The notes below the pieces were generated by a model, which made no database searches, was not told the DNA's origin, and saw only the letters and a list, made by a program, of their open reading frames with translations. 64,000 nucleotides of DNA from Microbacterium oxydans (GTDB lineage Bacteria > Actinomycetota > Actinomycetes > Actinomycetales > Microbacteriaceae): NCBI RefSeq assembly GCF_000956405.1, contig NZ_JYIV01000020.1, positions 1 to 64,000 on the forward strand. Reading direction: 5' to 3'. Both the position numbers and the translations under genes were made by a program. Shown piece after piece: positions 33,516 through 43,149 of the stretch. The first letter of the stretch is position 1, and the number at the start of each line of letters is the position of its first letter.

Positions 33516-34601
33516 TCAGCCCCTCGATATGGCCTCCGCGATCGCGCTGCCCAGGTCGGTCGTCGAGGCCGTGCCGCCGAGATCGGGGGTGAACGGCGCA
33601 GCGTCCGCTCCTCGTGCGAGCACCTCTTCGATCGCGGCGAGCACGGCGGCACCGGCCTCGTCGTAGCCGAGGTGTTCGAGCATCATGGCTCCGCACCAGA
33701 TCTGGCCGATCGGATTCGCGATGCCCTTGCCCGCGATGTCGGGCGCCGACCCGTGCACGGGCTCGAACAGGCTGGGGTAGCGGCCTTCGGGGTTGATGTT
33801 CGCACTCGGGGCGATGCCGATCGTGCCGGTGCACGCGGGGCCGAGGTCGGAGAGGATGTCTCCGAACAGGTTGCTCGCCACGACCACGTCGAACCAGTCG
33901 GGGTGCAGCACGAAGTTCGCGGTGAGGATGTCGATGTGGAACTGGTCGCGCCGCACCTGCGGGTAGTCGGCACCGATCGCGGCGACCCGCTCGTCCCAGT
34001 AGGGCATCGAGATCGAGATGCCATTGCTCTTGGTGGCCGAGGTCAGATGCTTCGCGTCGCGCTTCTGCGCCAGGTCGTAGGCGTAGCGCAGCACCCGGTC
34101 GACGCCGGTGCGGGTCATCACGGTCTCCTGCAGCACGAACTCGCGGTCTGTGCCCTCGAACATGCGCCCGCCGATGGACGAGTACTCGCCCTCGGTGTTC
34201 TCGCGCACGACGTAGAAGTCGATGTCACCCGGTACCCGACCTGCCAGTGGAGAGACCACGCCGGGCATCAGCCGCACCGGCCGCACATTCACGTACTGGT
34301 CGAAGGCGCGACGGAACTGGATGAGGCTCCCCCACAGGCTCACGTGATCGGGCACGACATCGGGCCAACCGACCGCTCCGAAGTAGATCGCATCGAATCC
34401 GCGCAGAGTCTCGAACCAGTCGTCCGGCAGCATCTGTCCGTGCTCCTGCCAGTACGCGGCGCTTGCGAAGTCGAACTCCTCGAACTCGAGCGCGATGCCG
34501 AAGCGGTCAGCCGCTGCCCGCAGCACGCGCAGCCCCTCGGGCATGACCTCGGTGCCGATGCCGTCTCCGGCGATCACGGCGATGCGGTGGGTGGTCGTCA
34601 T
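33516..34601 (-). CDS. Tartrate/D-malate dehydrogenase-type beta-decarboxylating dehydrogenase
   Basis: A 361-residue member of the isopropylmalate/isocitrate dehydrogenase family. The branch-specific features AVGWPDVVPDHVSLWGSLIQFRRAFDQYVNVRPVRLMPG point to tartrate dehydrogenase/D-malate dehydrogenase (TtuC/DmlA). The metal Asp residues lie in DVVVASNLFGDILSDLGPA and the NAD loop in FEPVHGSAPDIAGKGIANPIGQ. It would oxidise D-malate or tartrate with NAD and release CO2. AAGGAACCCC precedes the ATG. A REP-like palindrome separates it from the ABC transporter operon. Confidence 0.9.
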   Translation of the reverse strand: MTTTHRIAVIAGDGIGTEVMPEGLRVLRAAADRFGIALEFEEFDFASAAYWQEHGQMLPDDWFETLRGFDAIYFGAVGWPDVVPDHVSLWGSLIQFRRAFDQYVNVRPVRLMPGVVSPLAGRVPGDIDFYVVRENTEGEYSSIGGRMFEGTDREFVLQETVMTRTGVDRVLRYAYDLAQKRDAKHLTSATKSNGISISMPYWDERVAAIGADYPQVRRDQFHIDILTANFVLHPDWFDVVVASNLFGDILSDLGPACTGTIGIAPSANINPEGRYPSLFEPVHGSAPDIAGKGIANPIGQIWCGAMMLEHLGYDEAGAAVLAAIEEVLARGADAAPFTPDLGGTASTTDLGSAIAEAISRG

Positions 34602-34621
34602 GGGGTTCCTTCCAGTGGAGG

Positions 34622-34680
34622 TTCGAATGGCGCAACTTGTTGTGAATCGTGGTCGGATGCGACCATTTGCGCGATTCGAA
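34622..34680 (-). repeat. REP-like palindrome 2
   Basis: Outer arms TTCGAATGGCGCAA (34622-34635) and TTGCGCGATTCGAA (34667-34680) pair with one mismatch; an inner GGTCG-gatg-CGACC hairpin sits at the centre-right. The outer arms match those of the elements at 32561 and 56683. It lies between the ABC operon end and the start of the dehydrogenase gene. Confidence 0.75.
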
Positions 34681-34682
34681 GG

Positions 34683-35657
34683 TCAGGGCACGTCGGGGTG
34701 GTGGCACGCGACGCGGTGAGAGGCGCCGTGGTCGTCGAGAGCGGGGACGACCTCGGCGCAGATCTCCGTCGCCTTCCAGCAGCGCGTGCGGAAGCGGCAT
34801 CCGCTGGGCGGCGACACCGGGCTCGGCACGTCACCGGTCAGCACGATGCGCTCGCGCGCCCGCTCGGCCCGCGGATCCGGCACCGGGATCGCCGAGAGCA
34901 GCGCCTGGGTGTACGGGTGCATCGGCCGCTCGTACAGCTCGTCGACGGGGCCTTCCTCGACGAGCTTCCCGAGGTACATGACCCCGACGCGGTCGCTGAG
35001 GTGCCGCACGACCGAGAGATCATGCGCGATGAAGAGGTACGTGAGGCCGAGGTCGCGCTGCAGGTCGTCGAGCAGGTTCAGCACACCGGCCTGCACGCTG
35101 ACGTCGAGCGCACTCACCGGCTCGTCGAGCACGATGACCTCAGGCTCCACGGCGAGAGCCCTCGCGATGCCGAGTCGCTGCCGCTGTCCGCCGGAGAACT
35201 CGTGCGGGAAGCGGTCGGCGTGCGCGGGGTTGAGGCCCACCTGCGCCAACAGCTCCTCGACGCGACGGTCATGGTTCCCTCGGTGCAGGCCATGGATCAC
35301 GAGCGGTTCAGTGAGCGTGGCCCGCACCGACTTGCGGGGGTTCAGCGACGCATACGGGTCTTGGAACACGAACTGCACGCGACGACGCAGAGCGCGCAGG
35401 CGTGCCCCCTCGACCCGCGTGATGTCGTCGTCCCCGAGAAGGATCGCTCCGCCGTCGCTCGACTGCAGCCGCGCGACGCTGCGCCCGAGCGACGACTTCC
35501 CGCACCCGGACTCACCCACGAGCCCGAACGTCTGCCCGCCCTCGATCGACAGGCTGACGTCGGACACCGCCTGCACCACGTCGCGTGTCCGTCCGAACAG
35601 CCCGCCGCCGACCCGGTACTCCTTGACGAGGCTCTGCACGGTCAGACCGGTCCTCAC
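34683..35657 (-). CDS. Dipeptide/oligopeptide ABC transporter ATP-binding protein (DppF/OppF type)
   Basis: A 324-residue ATPase. Walker A is GESGCGKSS (about 49-57), the Q-loop VFQDPYASLNPRKSV, the signature FSGGQRQRLGIARAL, Walker B VIVLDEPVSALDVS, and the H-loop IAHDLSVV. The C-terminal oligopeptide domain is present (MHPYTQALLSAIPVPDP ... GCRFRTRCWKA), with the Cys pair typical for this family. The GTG start overlaps the stop of the DppD-type gene. Last gene of the five-gene operon that begins with the binding protein at 40266. Confidence 0.93.
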   Translation of the reverse strand: MRTGLTVQSLVKEYRVGGGLFGRTRDVVQAVSDVSLSIEGGQTFGLVGESGCGKSSLGRSVARLQSSDGGAILLGDDDITRVEGARLRALRRRVQFVFQDPYASLNPRKSVRATLTEPLVIHGLHRGNHDRRVEELLAQVGLNPAHADRFPHEFSGGQRQRLGIARALAVEPEVIVLDEPVSALDVSVQAGVLNLLDDLQRDLGLTYLFIAHDLSVVRHLSDRVGVMYLGKLVEEGPVDELYERPMHPYTQALLSAIPVPDPRAERARERIVLTGDVPSPVSPPSGCRFRTRCWKATEICAEVVPALDDHGASHRVACHHPDVP

Positions 35658-36661
35658 GACACCACCTCAGACTGCCATTCGTCGACGCGCACGCATGCGG
35701 CCGTGTGTCCGTCTCCGACCTCGACCGACGCAGGCACCGCCACATCGCACCGGCCCACCACCGCATGCGCGCACCGCGGTGCGAAGCGGCATCCGACCGG
35801 CCAGGCCGTGGCTACCGGGGGCTGCCCTGCGATCTGATACAGCCGTTCGTCGCGCGACACCCTGCGGTCGATGCGTGGCAACGATGCCAGCAGTCCGGCC
35901 GTGTAGGGATGCGCTGTCTCGTAGAACAGCGGATCGACGTCGGCCGTCTCGACCAGTCCCCCCGCGTACATCACGAGCACCCGGTCGGCGGTGCCTGCCA
36001 CCACGCCGAGGTCGTGCGTGATCAGCAGCACCGTCGTGCCGGTGCGGTGCTGCACCTCGCGCAGCACCTCGAGCACCTGCGCCTGCACCGTCACGTCGAG
36101 CGCGGTCGTGGGCTCATCCGCGATCAACAGATCGGGTTCGTTCGCGATGCTCATGGCGATCATGACCCGTTGCCGCATGCCGCCGGAGAACTCGTGCGGA
36201 TAGCGGTCGACGCGCAGCTCGGGCGAGGGGATACCGACGAGGTCGAGCAGCTCGATCGCTCTGGCGCGGCGCTCGGCAGCGGTCGACTCCGGTGTGTGCA
36301 CCCGCACCGCCTCCACCAGCTGCTCGCCCACGCGCATGACCGGGTTGAGCGCGGTCAGCGCATCCTGGAACACGACCGCGATGTCCTTGCCGCGGACCTC
36401 CCGAAGCTGGTCGTCCGCGAGTCCGACGAGTTCCCGGCCGCGGAATCTGATCGACCCGGTGACGACGGCCTTCTTGGGCAGCAGTCCCATGATCGCCATC
36501 GCGGTCATCGACTTGCCAGAGCCCGACTCGCCCACGATCCCGACGGTCTCCCCCTCGCGCAGCACGAACGAGACACCCTCGACCGCCTTCGCCAGCCCGG
36601 CATCGGTGCGGAAGCTGATGGACACGTCCTCGACCTCGAGGAGCACTGGCGCCGCGCTCAC
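35654..36661 (-). CDS. Dipeptide/oligopeptide ABC transporter ATP-binding protein (DppD/OppD type)
   Basis: A 335-residue ATPase. Walker A is GESGSGKSM, the Q-loop [15 protein letters not shown], the signature [15 protein letters not shown], Walker [15 protein letters not shown], and the H-loop ITHDLGVV. The oligopeptide C-terminal region ([16 protein letters not shown] ... [16 protein letters not shown]) is intact. GTG 36661, preceded by GGGGAAG, overlaps the permease stop (GTGA); the 3' end overlaps the second ATPase in the same way. It forms the heterodimeric motor of the importer. Confidence 0.93.
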   Translation of the reverse strand: MSAAPVLLEVEDVSISFRTDAGLAKAVEGVSFVLREGETVGIVGESGSGKSMTAMAIMGLLPKKAVVTGSIRFRGRELVGLADDQLREVRGKDIAVVFQDALTALNPVMRVGEQLVEAVRVHTPESTAAERRARAIELLDLVGIPSPELRVDRYPHEFSGGMRQRVMIAMSIANEPDLLIADEPTTALDVTVQAQVLEVLREVQHRTGTTVLLITHDLGVVAGTADRVLVMYAGGLVETADVDPLFYETAHPYTAGLLASLPRIDRRVSRDERLYQIAGQPPVATAWPVGCRFAPRCAHAVVGRCDVAVPASVEVGDGHTAACVRVDEWQSEVVS

Positions 36662-37560
36662 AGGTTCTTCCCCTGAGGGTCGAGGGCATCGCGCAGCCCG
36701 TCGCCGATGAAGTTCACGCACAGCACCGTCACCAGGATGAACAGGCCGGGGAAGTACAGCAGGTACACCTGGGGTGTGCCGACGTAGCCGGCCGCCTGGC
36801 TGAGCATCGAACCCCAGCTGGTCTGCGGGGGCTGCACTCCGAACCCGAGGAAGCTGAGGGTCGACTCGGCGATGATGGACGAGGCCACCGCCAGACTCAT
36901 CGCGACGGCGATCACGCCCGCGAGGTTCGGCAGCAGGTGCGAGATCACGATGCGCGGCCCCGATGCTCCGATGCCTCGTGCCGCATCGATGAAGTCCTTC
37001 TCCCGGAGCGACAGCACCTGCGCGCGCACCACCCGGGCGATGTACGTCCACCCGAGAGCGGTGAGCGCGAGCACGATCGTGGTGGGCGAGGGGCCGAGCC
37101 CCTGCAGGATCACCGCGAGCAGGGCGATCGCCGGCACGATCAGGAACAGGTCGGTGATGCGCATGATGAGTTCGCCGATCCATCCGCCGACGTAGCCCGC
37201 GATCGCGCCGAGCGCGGTACCGACGACCGTGGCCAGCAGCGCGACCGACAGGCCGATCGCGAGCGACACCTGTCCGGCGAACAGGATCTCGCTCAGGTAG
37301 TCGCGCCCCAGCTCATCAGTACCGAGCCAGTGCTCCGGCGACGGCGGGGTGGGGCCGAGCAGCAGATCCTGCTGCCCCTGCGAGTAAGGCGCGATCACGC
37401 CGGCGCCGAAACACGTCACCAGCAGGATCACCAGCACGACGAGGCTCACGACGCCGAGCCGGTGCCGGAGGAAGCCTTTCAGCAGCTGACGGGTGGGAGC
37501 CTTCTGCGGATCCTGCTCGGCGAGCAGCTCCTCGCTCCCGGCGATGCCTGCACCGCTCAT
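36658..37560 (-). CDS. Dipeptide/oligopeptide ABC transporter permease (DppC/OppC type)
   Basis: A 300-residue permease with the N-terminal OppC segment (RQLLKGFLRHRLGVVSLVVLVILL). The short outer loop HWLGTDELGRDYLSEILFAG is diagnostic of DppC. Five further TM segments follow. The ATPase-coupling EAA motif is DFIDAARGIGASGPRIVISHLLPN. The ATG overlaps the stop of the DppB-type gene (ATGA). The last residues (DPQGKNL) match the family end. Confidence 0.93.
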   Translation of the reverse strand: MSGAGIAGSEELLAEQDPQKAPTRQLLKGFLRHRLGVVSLVVLVILLVTCFGAGVIAPYSQGQQDLLLGPTPPSPEHWLGTDELGRDYLSEILFAGQVSLAIGLSVALLATVVGTALGAIAGYVGGWIGELIMRITDLFLIVPAIALLAVILQGLGPSPTTIVLALTALGWTYIARVVRAQVLSLREKDFIDAARGIGASGPRIVISHLLPNLAGVIAVAMSLAVASSIIAESTLSFLGFGVQPPQTSWGSMLSQAAGYVGTPQVYLLYFPGLFILVTVLCVNFIGDGLRDALDPQGKNL

Positions 37561-38522
37561 GACAGCCTCACTCTCGGGTCGAGCACCGCATAGGCGATGT
37601 CGGCGATCAGGTTGCAGACGACGACCGCCACGGCGACCACGAGCATCCACGGCAACAGCACGAACACGTCACCCGCCACGAGCGACTGCAGGAAGAGACG
37701 ACCCATGCCGGGGATCGCGAAGATCTGCTCGGTGACCACGAGGCCCCCGATCAGGATCGCGGCATCGAGCGCGACGACCGTGACGAAGGGCGCCATCGAG
37801 TTGCGCACCGCGTGCTTCCAGATGACCTGGCGTCGGGGAACGCCCTTGGCCCTCGCGGTGCGCACATAGTCGCTCGACAGCGCATCGAGCATGGCCGCAC
37901 GCCCGAACCGGCTCCATGACGCGACGAGCGCGATCATCAGGGCGGCCACCGGCAGCACCAGGTGGCGGATGTAGTCGAGCACACCGGTCTCTCCCGGTGA
38001 GTTCAACCCGATGAAGAACAACGGGGGTTCGCTGAGCCCGAACTGCTCCTTCGGCCACACGGCGAGGGTCTGGATCAGGATCAGCCCGAACCAGAAAGCG
38101 GGCATCGCGATGCCGATGTACGACGCTCCCGTGAGCAGGTTGTCACCGAGCGAGTACTGCCGGACGGCGGAGTACACGCTCACGCCCCCGGCGATCAGGA
38201 TCGCGACCAGGAGCCCCCAGAACGCGAGCTGCAGTGTGGGCCACAGCGCCTCGCCGATGAGCGGCAGCACGGGGGTGCCGGTACGGGTGCTCACACCCCA
38301 GTCGCCCGTCACCATCGCCCGCAGCCAGAGGAAGTACTGCTCGGGGATGGACCGATCCAAGCCCAGCCGTTCGACTTCGCGTGCGATGACCGAGGGGTCG
38401 TGCGCCTGGCGCAGTTTCGCGAGCGGGTCGAACGTCGCCCTGACCGCCCAGAACAGGATGAACGAGGCGACGAGGATGACCGGCACCGAGTACAGCACCC
38501 GTCGTGTGATGAAGGTGATCAC
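37557..38522 (-). CDS. Dipeptide/oligopeptide ABC transporter permease (DppB/OppB type)
   Basis: A 321-residue permease. The N-terminus ITRRVLYSVPVILVASFILFWAVRATFDPL is typical of DppB. The EAA coupling motif is DYVRTARAKGVPRRQVIWKHAVRNSMAP, and the conserved GGLVVTEQIFAIPGMGRLFLQ is present. GTG start at 38522. It follows the binding-protein gene after 43 bases and overlaps the second permease. Confidence 0.93.
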   Translation of the reverse strand: MITFITRRVLYSVPVILVASFILFWAVRATFDPLAKLRQAHDPSVIAREVERLGLDRSIPEQYFLWLRAMVTGDWGVSTRTGTPVLPLIGEALWPTLQLAFWGLLVAILIAGGVSVYSAVRQYSLGDNLLTGASYIGIAMPAFWFGLILIQTLAVWPKEQFGLSEPPLFFIGLNSPGETGVLDYIRHLVLPVAALMIALVASWSRFGRAAMLDALSSDYVRTARAKGVPRRQVIWKHAVRNSMAPFVTVVALDAAILIGGLVVTEQIFAIPGMGRLFLQSLVAGDVFVLLPWMLVVAVAVVVCNLIADIAYAVLDPRVRLS

Positions 38523-38565
38523 GTCGTCGCCTCGTTCCTGTCCTGACTGTCGAAACCGACCGGGC

Positions 38566-40266
38566 TCAGCCCGCCAGGCCCCATTCGGCCAGGTTCCAGA
38601 ACGGACCCTCGACCGGGTTGATCTGCAGCGGGCCGCCGACCTTGTCGCTCCACAGCAGCACGTTCGGCACGGTGTCCAAGGGCAGGGAGGGGACGTTCTC
38701 CGCGATCAGCGCGTCCGCGTCGTGCGACGCCGCGACGCGGGCGTCCTGATCGAGCTCGCTGTCGACCTGTCCGAGCAGGTCGTCGAGGCCGGGGATGCTC
38801 GTGCGGTAGAAGTTGATGCCGGAGAAGCCGTTGGCCTCGCTCGGGATGTTCACCGACGAGAAGGTCGAACTCAGCGTGGGGTCCGGGAAGGTATCCACGA
38901 GCGCCCACAGCCCGGCCTGGAAGTCGCCCTGCGGGGCGATCGTGCCGAACAGGTCGGCCGGGGTCACCTGGTCGATCGTCATCTCGAACCCGGCATCGGC
39001 CAGCTGCGACTGCAGCACCTGCACCGTGAGGTCCCGACGCTTGTTGCCGGCGAGAGTCTTGATCGAGAAGGTGGCCGTCTCACCATCCTTCGCCCACACG
39101 CCGTCGGCGTTCTTGGCCCATCCGTCGCTCGTCATGAGCTCGTCGACCTTGTCGAGATCGAGCGTGTAGGCGGAGAAGTCGTCTGCGGCGAACGGAGCGA
39201 CCATCGGGGTGTTGAAGCTCTGCTGGGCCTTGTCGATCCCGAGGCTCCCGAACAGGCGCTTCACGATGGCGTCGCGGTCGATGGAGTAGGCGAGTGCCTG
39301 TCGCACCGCGACCGAGTCGAAGGGGGCGACGGCGTTGTTCAGCCAGATCGCTTCGAGGTTGCCGCTGCGGGCGTCGACCTGCGAGGTGATGCCGGGCAGC
39401 CCCGCCTCGATCTGCGTGAGGGCGTCGAGCTGCGGCGAGGGGTAGAGCGCGCTGACCTGCCCGCTCTTCAGCGCCTGGAACGCCGCCGTGGTGTCGGGCA
39501 GGAACAGGAAGGTCACCTTGTCGAGGTGCGGCTTCTGGCCCCAGTAGTTCTCGTTAGGCACCAGCGTGACCGAGGTGCTACGGGTCCACTTCTCGATCTT
39601 CCAGGGACCTCCGCTGAAGTCGTAGCCGTCGGACATGAGAGCACTGCGGTCCTTGCCCTGGAGCAGGTGGGCGGGCATCAGACCGTACACGCTGAACAGG
39701 GTGCGCCACCCCGCGTAGGCCGAGCTCAGGGTGATCACGGCGGTCTGCGGGTCGCTGGCGTCGATCGACGAGATCCGGTCGTAGCCCGTCTTGTCGAAGA
39801 TGTCGTCGCCGTCGCGGACCTGCAGCGCCGTGTATTCGAAGTCGGCCGAGGTGATGGGCTCGCCGTCGGACCACACCGCATCCGGATTGATCGAGTACGT
39901 GATGGTCTGGGTACCGTCGTCCGCGACCTCGGCGACCGGCTCTCCGGTGACGAGATCTGAGGGCACCGGCACCCATTCGTCATCGACCTGGCGGGTCTGG
40001 AAGACGCTGGGCAGCGTCGGGGTCTGCATGATGTAGCTGCCCCAGATGGAGCCGGCGCAGGTGGCGATCCAGTCGGCGCAGTCGGGCTCCTGCTCGGCGC
40101 CGATCACGAGTTCGCCGCCGTCGACGACGGCGACGTCGCTGGGCGCGGGAGTCGAATTCGACGTCGTGCAGGCGGTGAGCGAACCCACCAGCGCGGACAC
40201 GGCGAGCGCCGCGACGAGGACGCGACGGGATGAGGGTACGGCGGTGCGGAGGGGTGATTTCGACAT
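38566..40266 (-). CDS. Peptide-type ABC transporter substrate-binding lipoprotein (SBP family 5)
   Basis: A 566-residue binding protein. The lipoprotein signal ends in the lipobox LTAC (about residues 30-33). The SBP_bac_5 pattern is clear: TYSINPDAVWSDGEPITSADFEYT near 120, FSGGPWKIEKWTRSTSVTLVPNENYWGQKP, and VRQALAYSIDRDAIVKRLF. Length fits the dipeptide/oligopeptide class; some members bind sugars or nickel, so the ligand is not certain. First gene of the ABC operon, with its own promoter candidate at 40336-40364. The nearby S9 and M20 peptidases favour peptide uptake. Confidence 0.92.
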   Translation of the reverse strand: MSKSPLRTAVPSSRRVLVAALAVSALVGSLTACTTSNSTPAPSDVAVVDGGELVIGAEQEPDCADWIATCAGSIWGSYIMQTPTLPSVFQTRQVDDEWVPVPSDLVTGEPVAEVADDGTQTITYSINPDAVWSDGEPITSADFEYTALQVRDGDDIFDKTGYDRISSIDASDPQTAVITLSSAYAGWRTLFSVYGLMPAHLLQGKDRSALMSDGYDFSGGPWKIEKWTRSTSVTLVPNENYWGQKPHLDKVTFLFLPDTTAAFQALKSGQVSALYPSPQLDALTQIEAGLPGITSQVDARSGNLEAIWLNNAVAPFDSVAVRQALAYSIDRDAIVKRLFGSLGIDKAQQSFNTPMVAPFAADDFSAYTLDLDKVDELMTSDGWAKNADGVWAKDGETATFSIKTLAGNKRRDLTVQVLQSQLADAGFEMTIDQVTPADLFGTIAPQGDFQAGLWALVDTFPDPTLSSTFSSVNIPSEANGFSGINFYRTSIPGLDDLLGQVDSELDQDARVAASHDADALIAENVPSLPLDTVPNVLLWSDKVGGPLQINPVEGPFWNLAEWGLAG

Positions 40267-40335
40267 GGACGGATCTCCAGTGATCGAGCGACTGAGGGGG
40301 CAGTGCGAACGTGCTGTCGTGCGGGTAGTGGTCTG

Positions 40336-40364
40336 ACTCTAGAGCCGACCGGAAGAGATAGCAA
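40336..40364 (-). promoter_or_regulatory. Candidate promoter of the ABC transporter operon
   Basis: On the minus strand TTGCTA (40359-40364), a 17-bp spacer and TAGAGT (40336-40341), 70 bases before the binding-protein ATG. A further TTGACTA (40371-40377) just upstream resembles the shared motif found before the S9 peptidase and hydrolase genes. Confidence 0.45.
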
Positions 40365-40373
40365 GCACTTTAG

Positions 40374-42233
40374 TCAATGTTCGTGACTAGGAGCGAGATC
40401 AGCATTGTCCCACCGCTCGCCGGCCAGAGTCCGCAGAGCCAACTGCTGCATGCGGCGCTGATCGTGGATCGCTCCGTTCAGCCCGGTGGGCTCGTGTCCG
40501 CCGTCGAAGATCTCGAGCACCGCATCTCCACCCTTCGTACGCAGCCGATCGACGTAGCCCTGCACGCCGATCACAGGGGTACGGGTGTCGATCGAGCCCT
40601 GATTGACCCAGACAGACGCCGTGACCTCGTCGAGATACGAGATGGCGGAGAAGCGCTCCACGAGCTCAGGGGGCACCCAGGAGGTCCACACCGTGCGCAC
40701 CGCGGGATTCATGGCCTCGATGGTCACCGACCAGTCCGCGACCGCGACGTGCGCGAGCCCGCCCGCGAACAGTTCGGGGAGCCGCCCGATGCTCAGCAGC
40801 GTCATGTGCCCGCCGTACGAGGCTCCCGTGATGAAGGTGGAGGCCGGATCGGCGAGGCCCTGTGCGCGCAACCACGCGATCGCCGCGGCGACGTCCTCGA
40901 TCTCGCGATCGCCGCCCGCATTCCAGAACCCCTCCCGGAAGGCGCGCCCGAACGTCACCGAACCTCGGTAGTTGAGCGAGGCATACGCGAAGCCCGCGTC
41001 GATCCAGGCCTGCGCCGAGGGGTTGTACGCGTCGACGGCCACGAGCATCGGTCCTCCGTGGATCTCGAGCACGGTGCCGAGCGGTTCTCGCCCCTCGGGG
41101 GACCCGGACCACAACTGCACCCTGGTGCCATCGGCGCTGGCCACGAGGGTCGAGGTGAGCGGCCGGCCCGGCGGGACCGGCGCAGGTGCGATCAACGGCG
41201 TCTCGGCACCGTCGGAGGCGACCTCGGTCACGTGGATCGGCACGTCCCAGCTCGAGCGCAGAGCCCGGATCCTGCCATCGGGCGCATAGTACGACGTCCA
41301 GTAGAAGGGATGCACGCTGGCGATGTCGGGCTCCGCGAAGCTGCCCCCTTCGAGCACGACCCGCACCGACCCGTCGGCCTCGTCGAGTTCGAGCAGTCGG
41401 TGGATGCCGCCGTCGACATGCAGGACCAGGATGCGACCCCCCGCGGCGTTCCAGTCGAGCGCGATCACCTCGCCGGCGAGGTCGGTCAGATCGAAGTCGC
41501 GCCGTTCACCGGTGCGCGGATGCCAGAGGACCGGTCGCGAGAATCCGCTGCGCTCGGTGTTGAGCAGCAGCCGATCGTCGCCGGTGACCGGAGAGAACCG
41601 CACGGCGCGCACCGGACCGTCGGGAAGGTCGTCGAGCGTCGCCACGGTCTCGCCGGTCGCACCGTCCACGACCGTGATCAGCGGGCGACGGATGCCGGGG
41701 TTGTGGTCGGTCGTGTCGATCGATACGAGTGAGGCATCGGCAGCCGGCAGCCCGAACCACGCCTCGACGGGGTTCGAGTAGACCACCCGCGGTTCACCCC
41801 ACGGGGAAGCAGGGATCATCAGCACGTGGAAGCCCTTTTCATCGACGACCGTGGCCACCAGCGCGGAGCCGTCGAACGACGTCGCAAGGCCGCGGAGCAC
41901 GAAGGGTTCGCGCCCAGGGGTGAGCTCGACCCGGGCGGTTCCGTCGATCGACGTGGCAACGAGCGAACCCACCTCGGAACCGCCGCCGTCATCGAGGTCG
42001 ATGATCCATCGCCCGTCGTTCGTGAGGATCGCGCTCGTGCTCACCTCGAACGGCAGGAGCTCGCCCGGAGCTTCCGGCGAGCGCCAGACCCGGCCCCGCG
42101 CACCGTCAGGGTGGTTCTCGACGACGAGCGCCAGGTCGACCGCGCCCACGGACGGCCGCACCGTCAGCAGGTACGGAGCCGCGAAGCGCTCCTCGAGTGC
42201 CTCGGTCGCGGATCCTTCCGGGGTGTGCAGCAT
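40374..42233 (-). CDS. S9-family (prolyl oligopeptidase/acylaminoacyl-peptidase-like) serine peptidase
   Basis: A 619-residue two-domain peptidase. The first ~370 residues form a beta-propeller (VVDGATGETVATLDDLPDGPVRAVRFSPVTGDDRLLL). The C-terminal alpha/beta hydrolase holds the triad S472 (GASYGGHM), D549 (GSIDTRTP) and H580 (DGGHEP), with the oxyanion region EIHGGPM. No signal peptide, so it is cytoplasmic and would cleave short imported peptides. ATG 42233 follows GAGGAG; an ATG at 42251 is the alternative. It lies between the ABC operon and the divergent TetR gene. Confidence 0.9.
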   Translation of the reverse strand: MLHTPEGSATEALEERFAAPYLLTVRPSVGAVDLALVVENHPDGARGRVWRSPEAPGELLPFEVSTSAILTNDGRWIIDLDDGGGSEVGSLVATSIDGTARVELTPGREPFVLRGLATSFDGSALVATVVDEKGFHVLMIPASPWGEPRVVYSNPVEAWFGLPAADASLVSIDTTDHNPGIRRPLITVVDGATGETVATLDDLPDGPVRAVRFSPVTGDDRLLLNTERSGFSRPVLWHPRTGERRDFDLTDLAGEVIALDWNAAGGRILVLHVDGGIHRLLELDEADGSVRVVLEGGSFAEPDIASVHPFYWTSYYAPDGRIRALRSSWDVPIHVTEVASDGAETPLIAPAPVPPGRPLTSTLVASADGTRVQLWSGSPEGREPLGTVLEIHGGPMLVAVDAYNPSAQAWIDAGFAYASLNYRGSVTFGRAFREGFWNAGGDREIEDVAAAIAWLRAQGLADPASTFITGASYGGHMTLLSIGRLPELFAGGLAHVAVADWSVTIEAMNPAVRTVWTSWVPPELVERFSAISYLDEVTASVWVNQGSIDTRTPVIGVQGYVDRLRTKGGDAVLEIFDGGHEPTGLNGAIHDQRRMQQLALRTLAGERWDNADLAPSHEH

Positions 42234-42274
42234 CCTTGCTCTCCTCACCATCGTCATCGACGTCTTCGCCAATG

Positions 42275-42315
42275 GCGTTGACTATAACACTGGCTATGCT
42301 GCCTTGGACAGTGTT
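42275..42315 (-). promoter_or_regulatory. Promoter/operator region between S9 peptidase and TetR genes
   Basis: The minus strand has TATAGTCAACGC (42275-42286), a -10-like TATAGT with an attached motif, 48 bases before the peptidase ATG. The same 12 bases occur at 45158-45169. A dyad AACACTG-n16-CAGTGTT (42286-42292, 42309-42315) sits directly upstream. Both are good candidates for the TetR site. Confidence 0.6.
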
Positions 42316-42413
42316 GTACGCATTGTCGACGGCACTGACTGGCTGCCTGACCAGTGTGGGGTACCGTGATCTCTGCGTGACCGAAACCGGTGGCGTGCGA
42401 ACGGAGGAACTCG

Positions 42414-43133
42414 ATGGCGACTCGGAAGGCCGCGGACTCGGCGAAGACGCCCGCCCGCACGAAGAGCACCACCACCACCCGACCCCGGCGCGCACGGGAC
42501 TCGCTCAGCCGCGAGATCATCGTCGCCGCCGCCGATCGCGTCGTGGAGCGCGACGGGCTCGACCGCCTCACGTTCCAGGCAATCGGCGAAGAGCTCAGCG
42601 CCCACCCCACCTCGATCTACCGCCACTTCCGCGACAAGGACGAGCTGCTCCTCGCACTCATCGACACGCTCCGCGCCCGCTCCTACAGCGGCGCGATGGT
42701 GCGCACCGACGACTGGCTCGCCGACCTGCGCACGCAGGCGCACCTGATCCATGACCACTACATGCGCTATCCCGAGTTCGCACTGCAGATGGCACTGCGC
42801 CGCCCGACCGACCTCTCCTCGATGGAATACTCGATCGGCGCGCTGCGCCGCGGCGGGTTCGACCGCGAGCAGGCGACGCTCTACGCACGTGCGCTCGGCC
42901 AGCTGATCCGCTCGGCGTCCAGCATCCAGGCCGCCCTCACTGCCCTTCCCGCCGACGTGCAGGATGCCGACGAGCTCACCTGGCAGATGGATCTGCGCAA
43001 GATCGACGCCGAGGAGTTCCCGGAGATCGCGTGGGCCGGCGAGACGCTCCCCGACGTACGGGACCCCCGCGCCTGGGAGACCGCCCTCGACCTACTGCTC
43101 GAAAGCATCGCGCGCCACGCGCCGAGCGCCTGA
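42414..43133 (+). CDS. TetR-family regulator (TetR_C_1-like), probable control of the peptidase locus
   Basis: A 239-residue regulator. A basic, Ala/Thr-rich N-terminal tail (about 1-35) precedes the HTH (IVAAADRVVERDGLDRLTFQAIGEELSAHPTSIYRHFRDKDELL). The C-terminal domain resembles the TetR class-I fold (HLIHDHYMRYPEFALQMALRRPTDLSSMEYSIGALRRGGFDREQA). ATG 42414 is preferred because GGAGGAAC precedes it. It is divergent from the S9 peptidase gene and converges on the M20 gene. Confidence 0.88.
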   Translation: MATRKAADSAKTPARTKSTTTTRPRRARDSLSREIIVAAADRVVERDGLDRLTFQAIGEELSAHPTSIYRHFRDKDELLLALIDTLRARSYSGAMVRTDDWLADLRTQAHLIHDHYMRYPEFALQMALRRPTDLSSMEYSIGALRRGGFDREQATLYARALGQLIRSASSIQAALTALPADVQDADELTWQMDLRKIDAEEFPEIAWAGETLPDVRDPRAWETALDLLLESIARHAPSA

Positions 43134-43149
43134 CGCCTGGCGACCCCGG

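Noticed and set aside
40369-40379. TTTAGTCAATG as a third copy of the TetR-associated motif before the ABC operon.
   Set aside because: Only 8 of 12 positions match and it overlaps the S9 stop codon; kept as a remark, not as a feature.
42414-43133. Plus-strand promoter for the TetR gene using the TTGACT at 42278.
   Set aside because: No -10 lies at 16-18 bp from it; the same bases read better as part of the minus-strand TATAGTCAACGC element.
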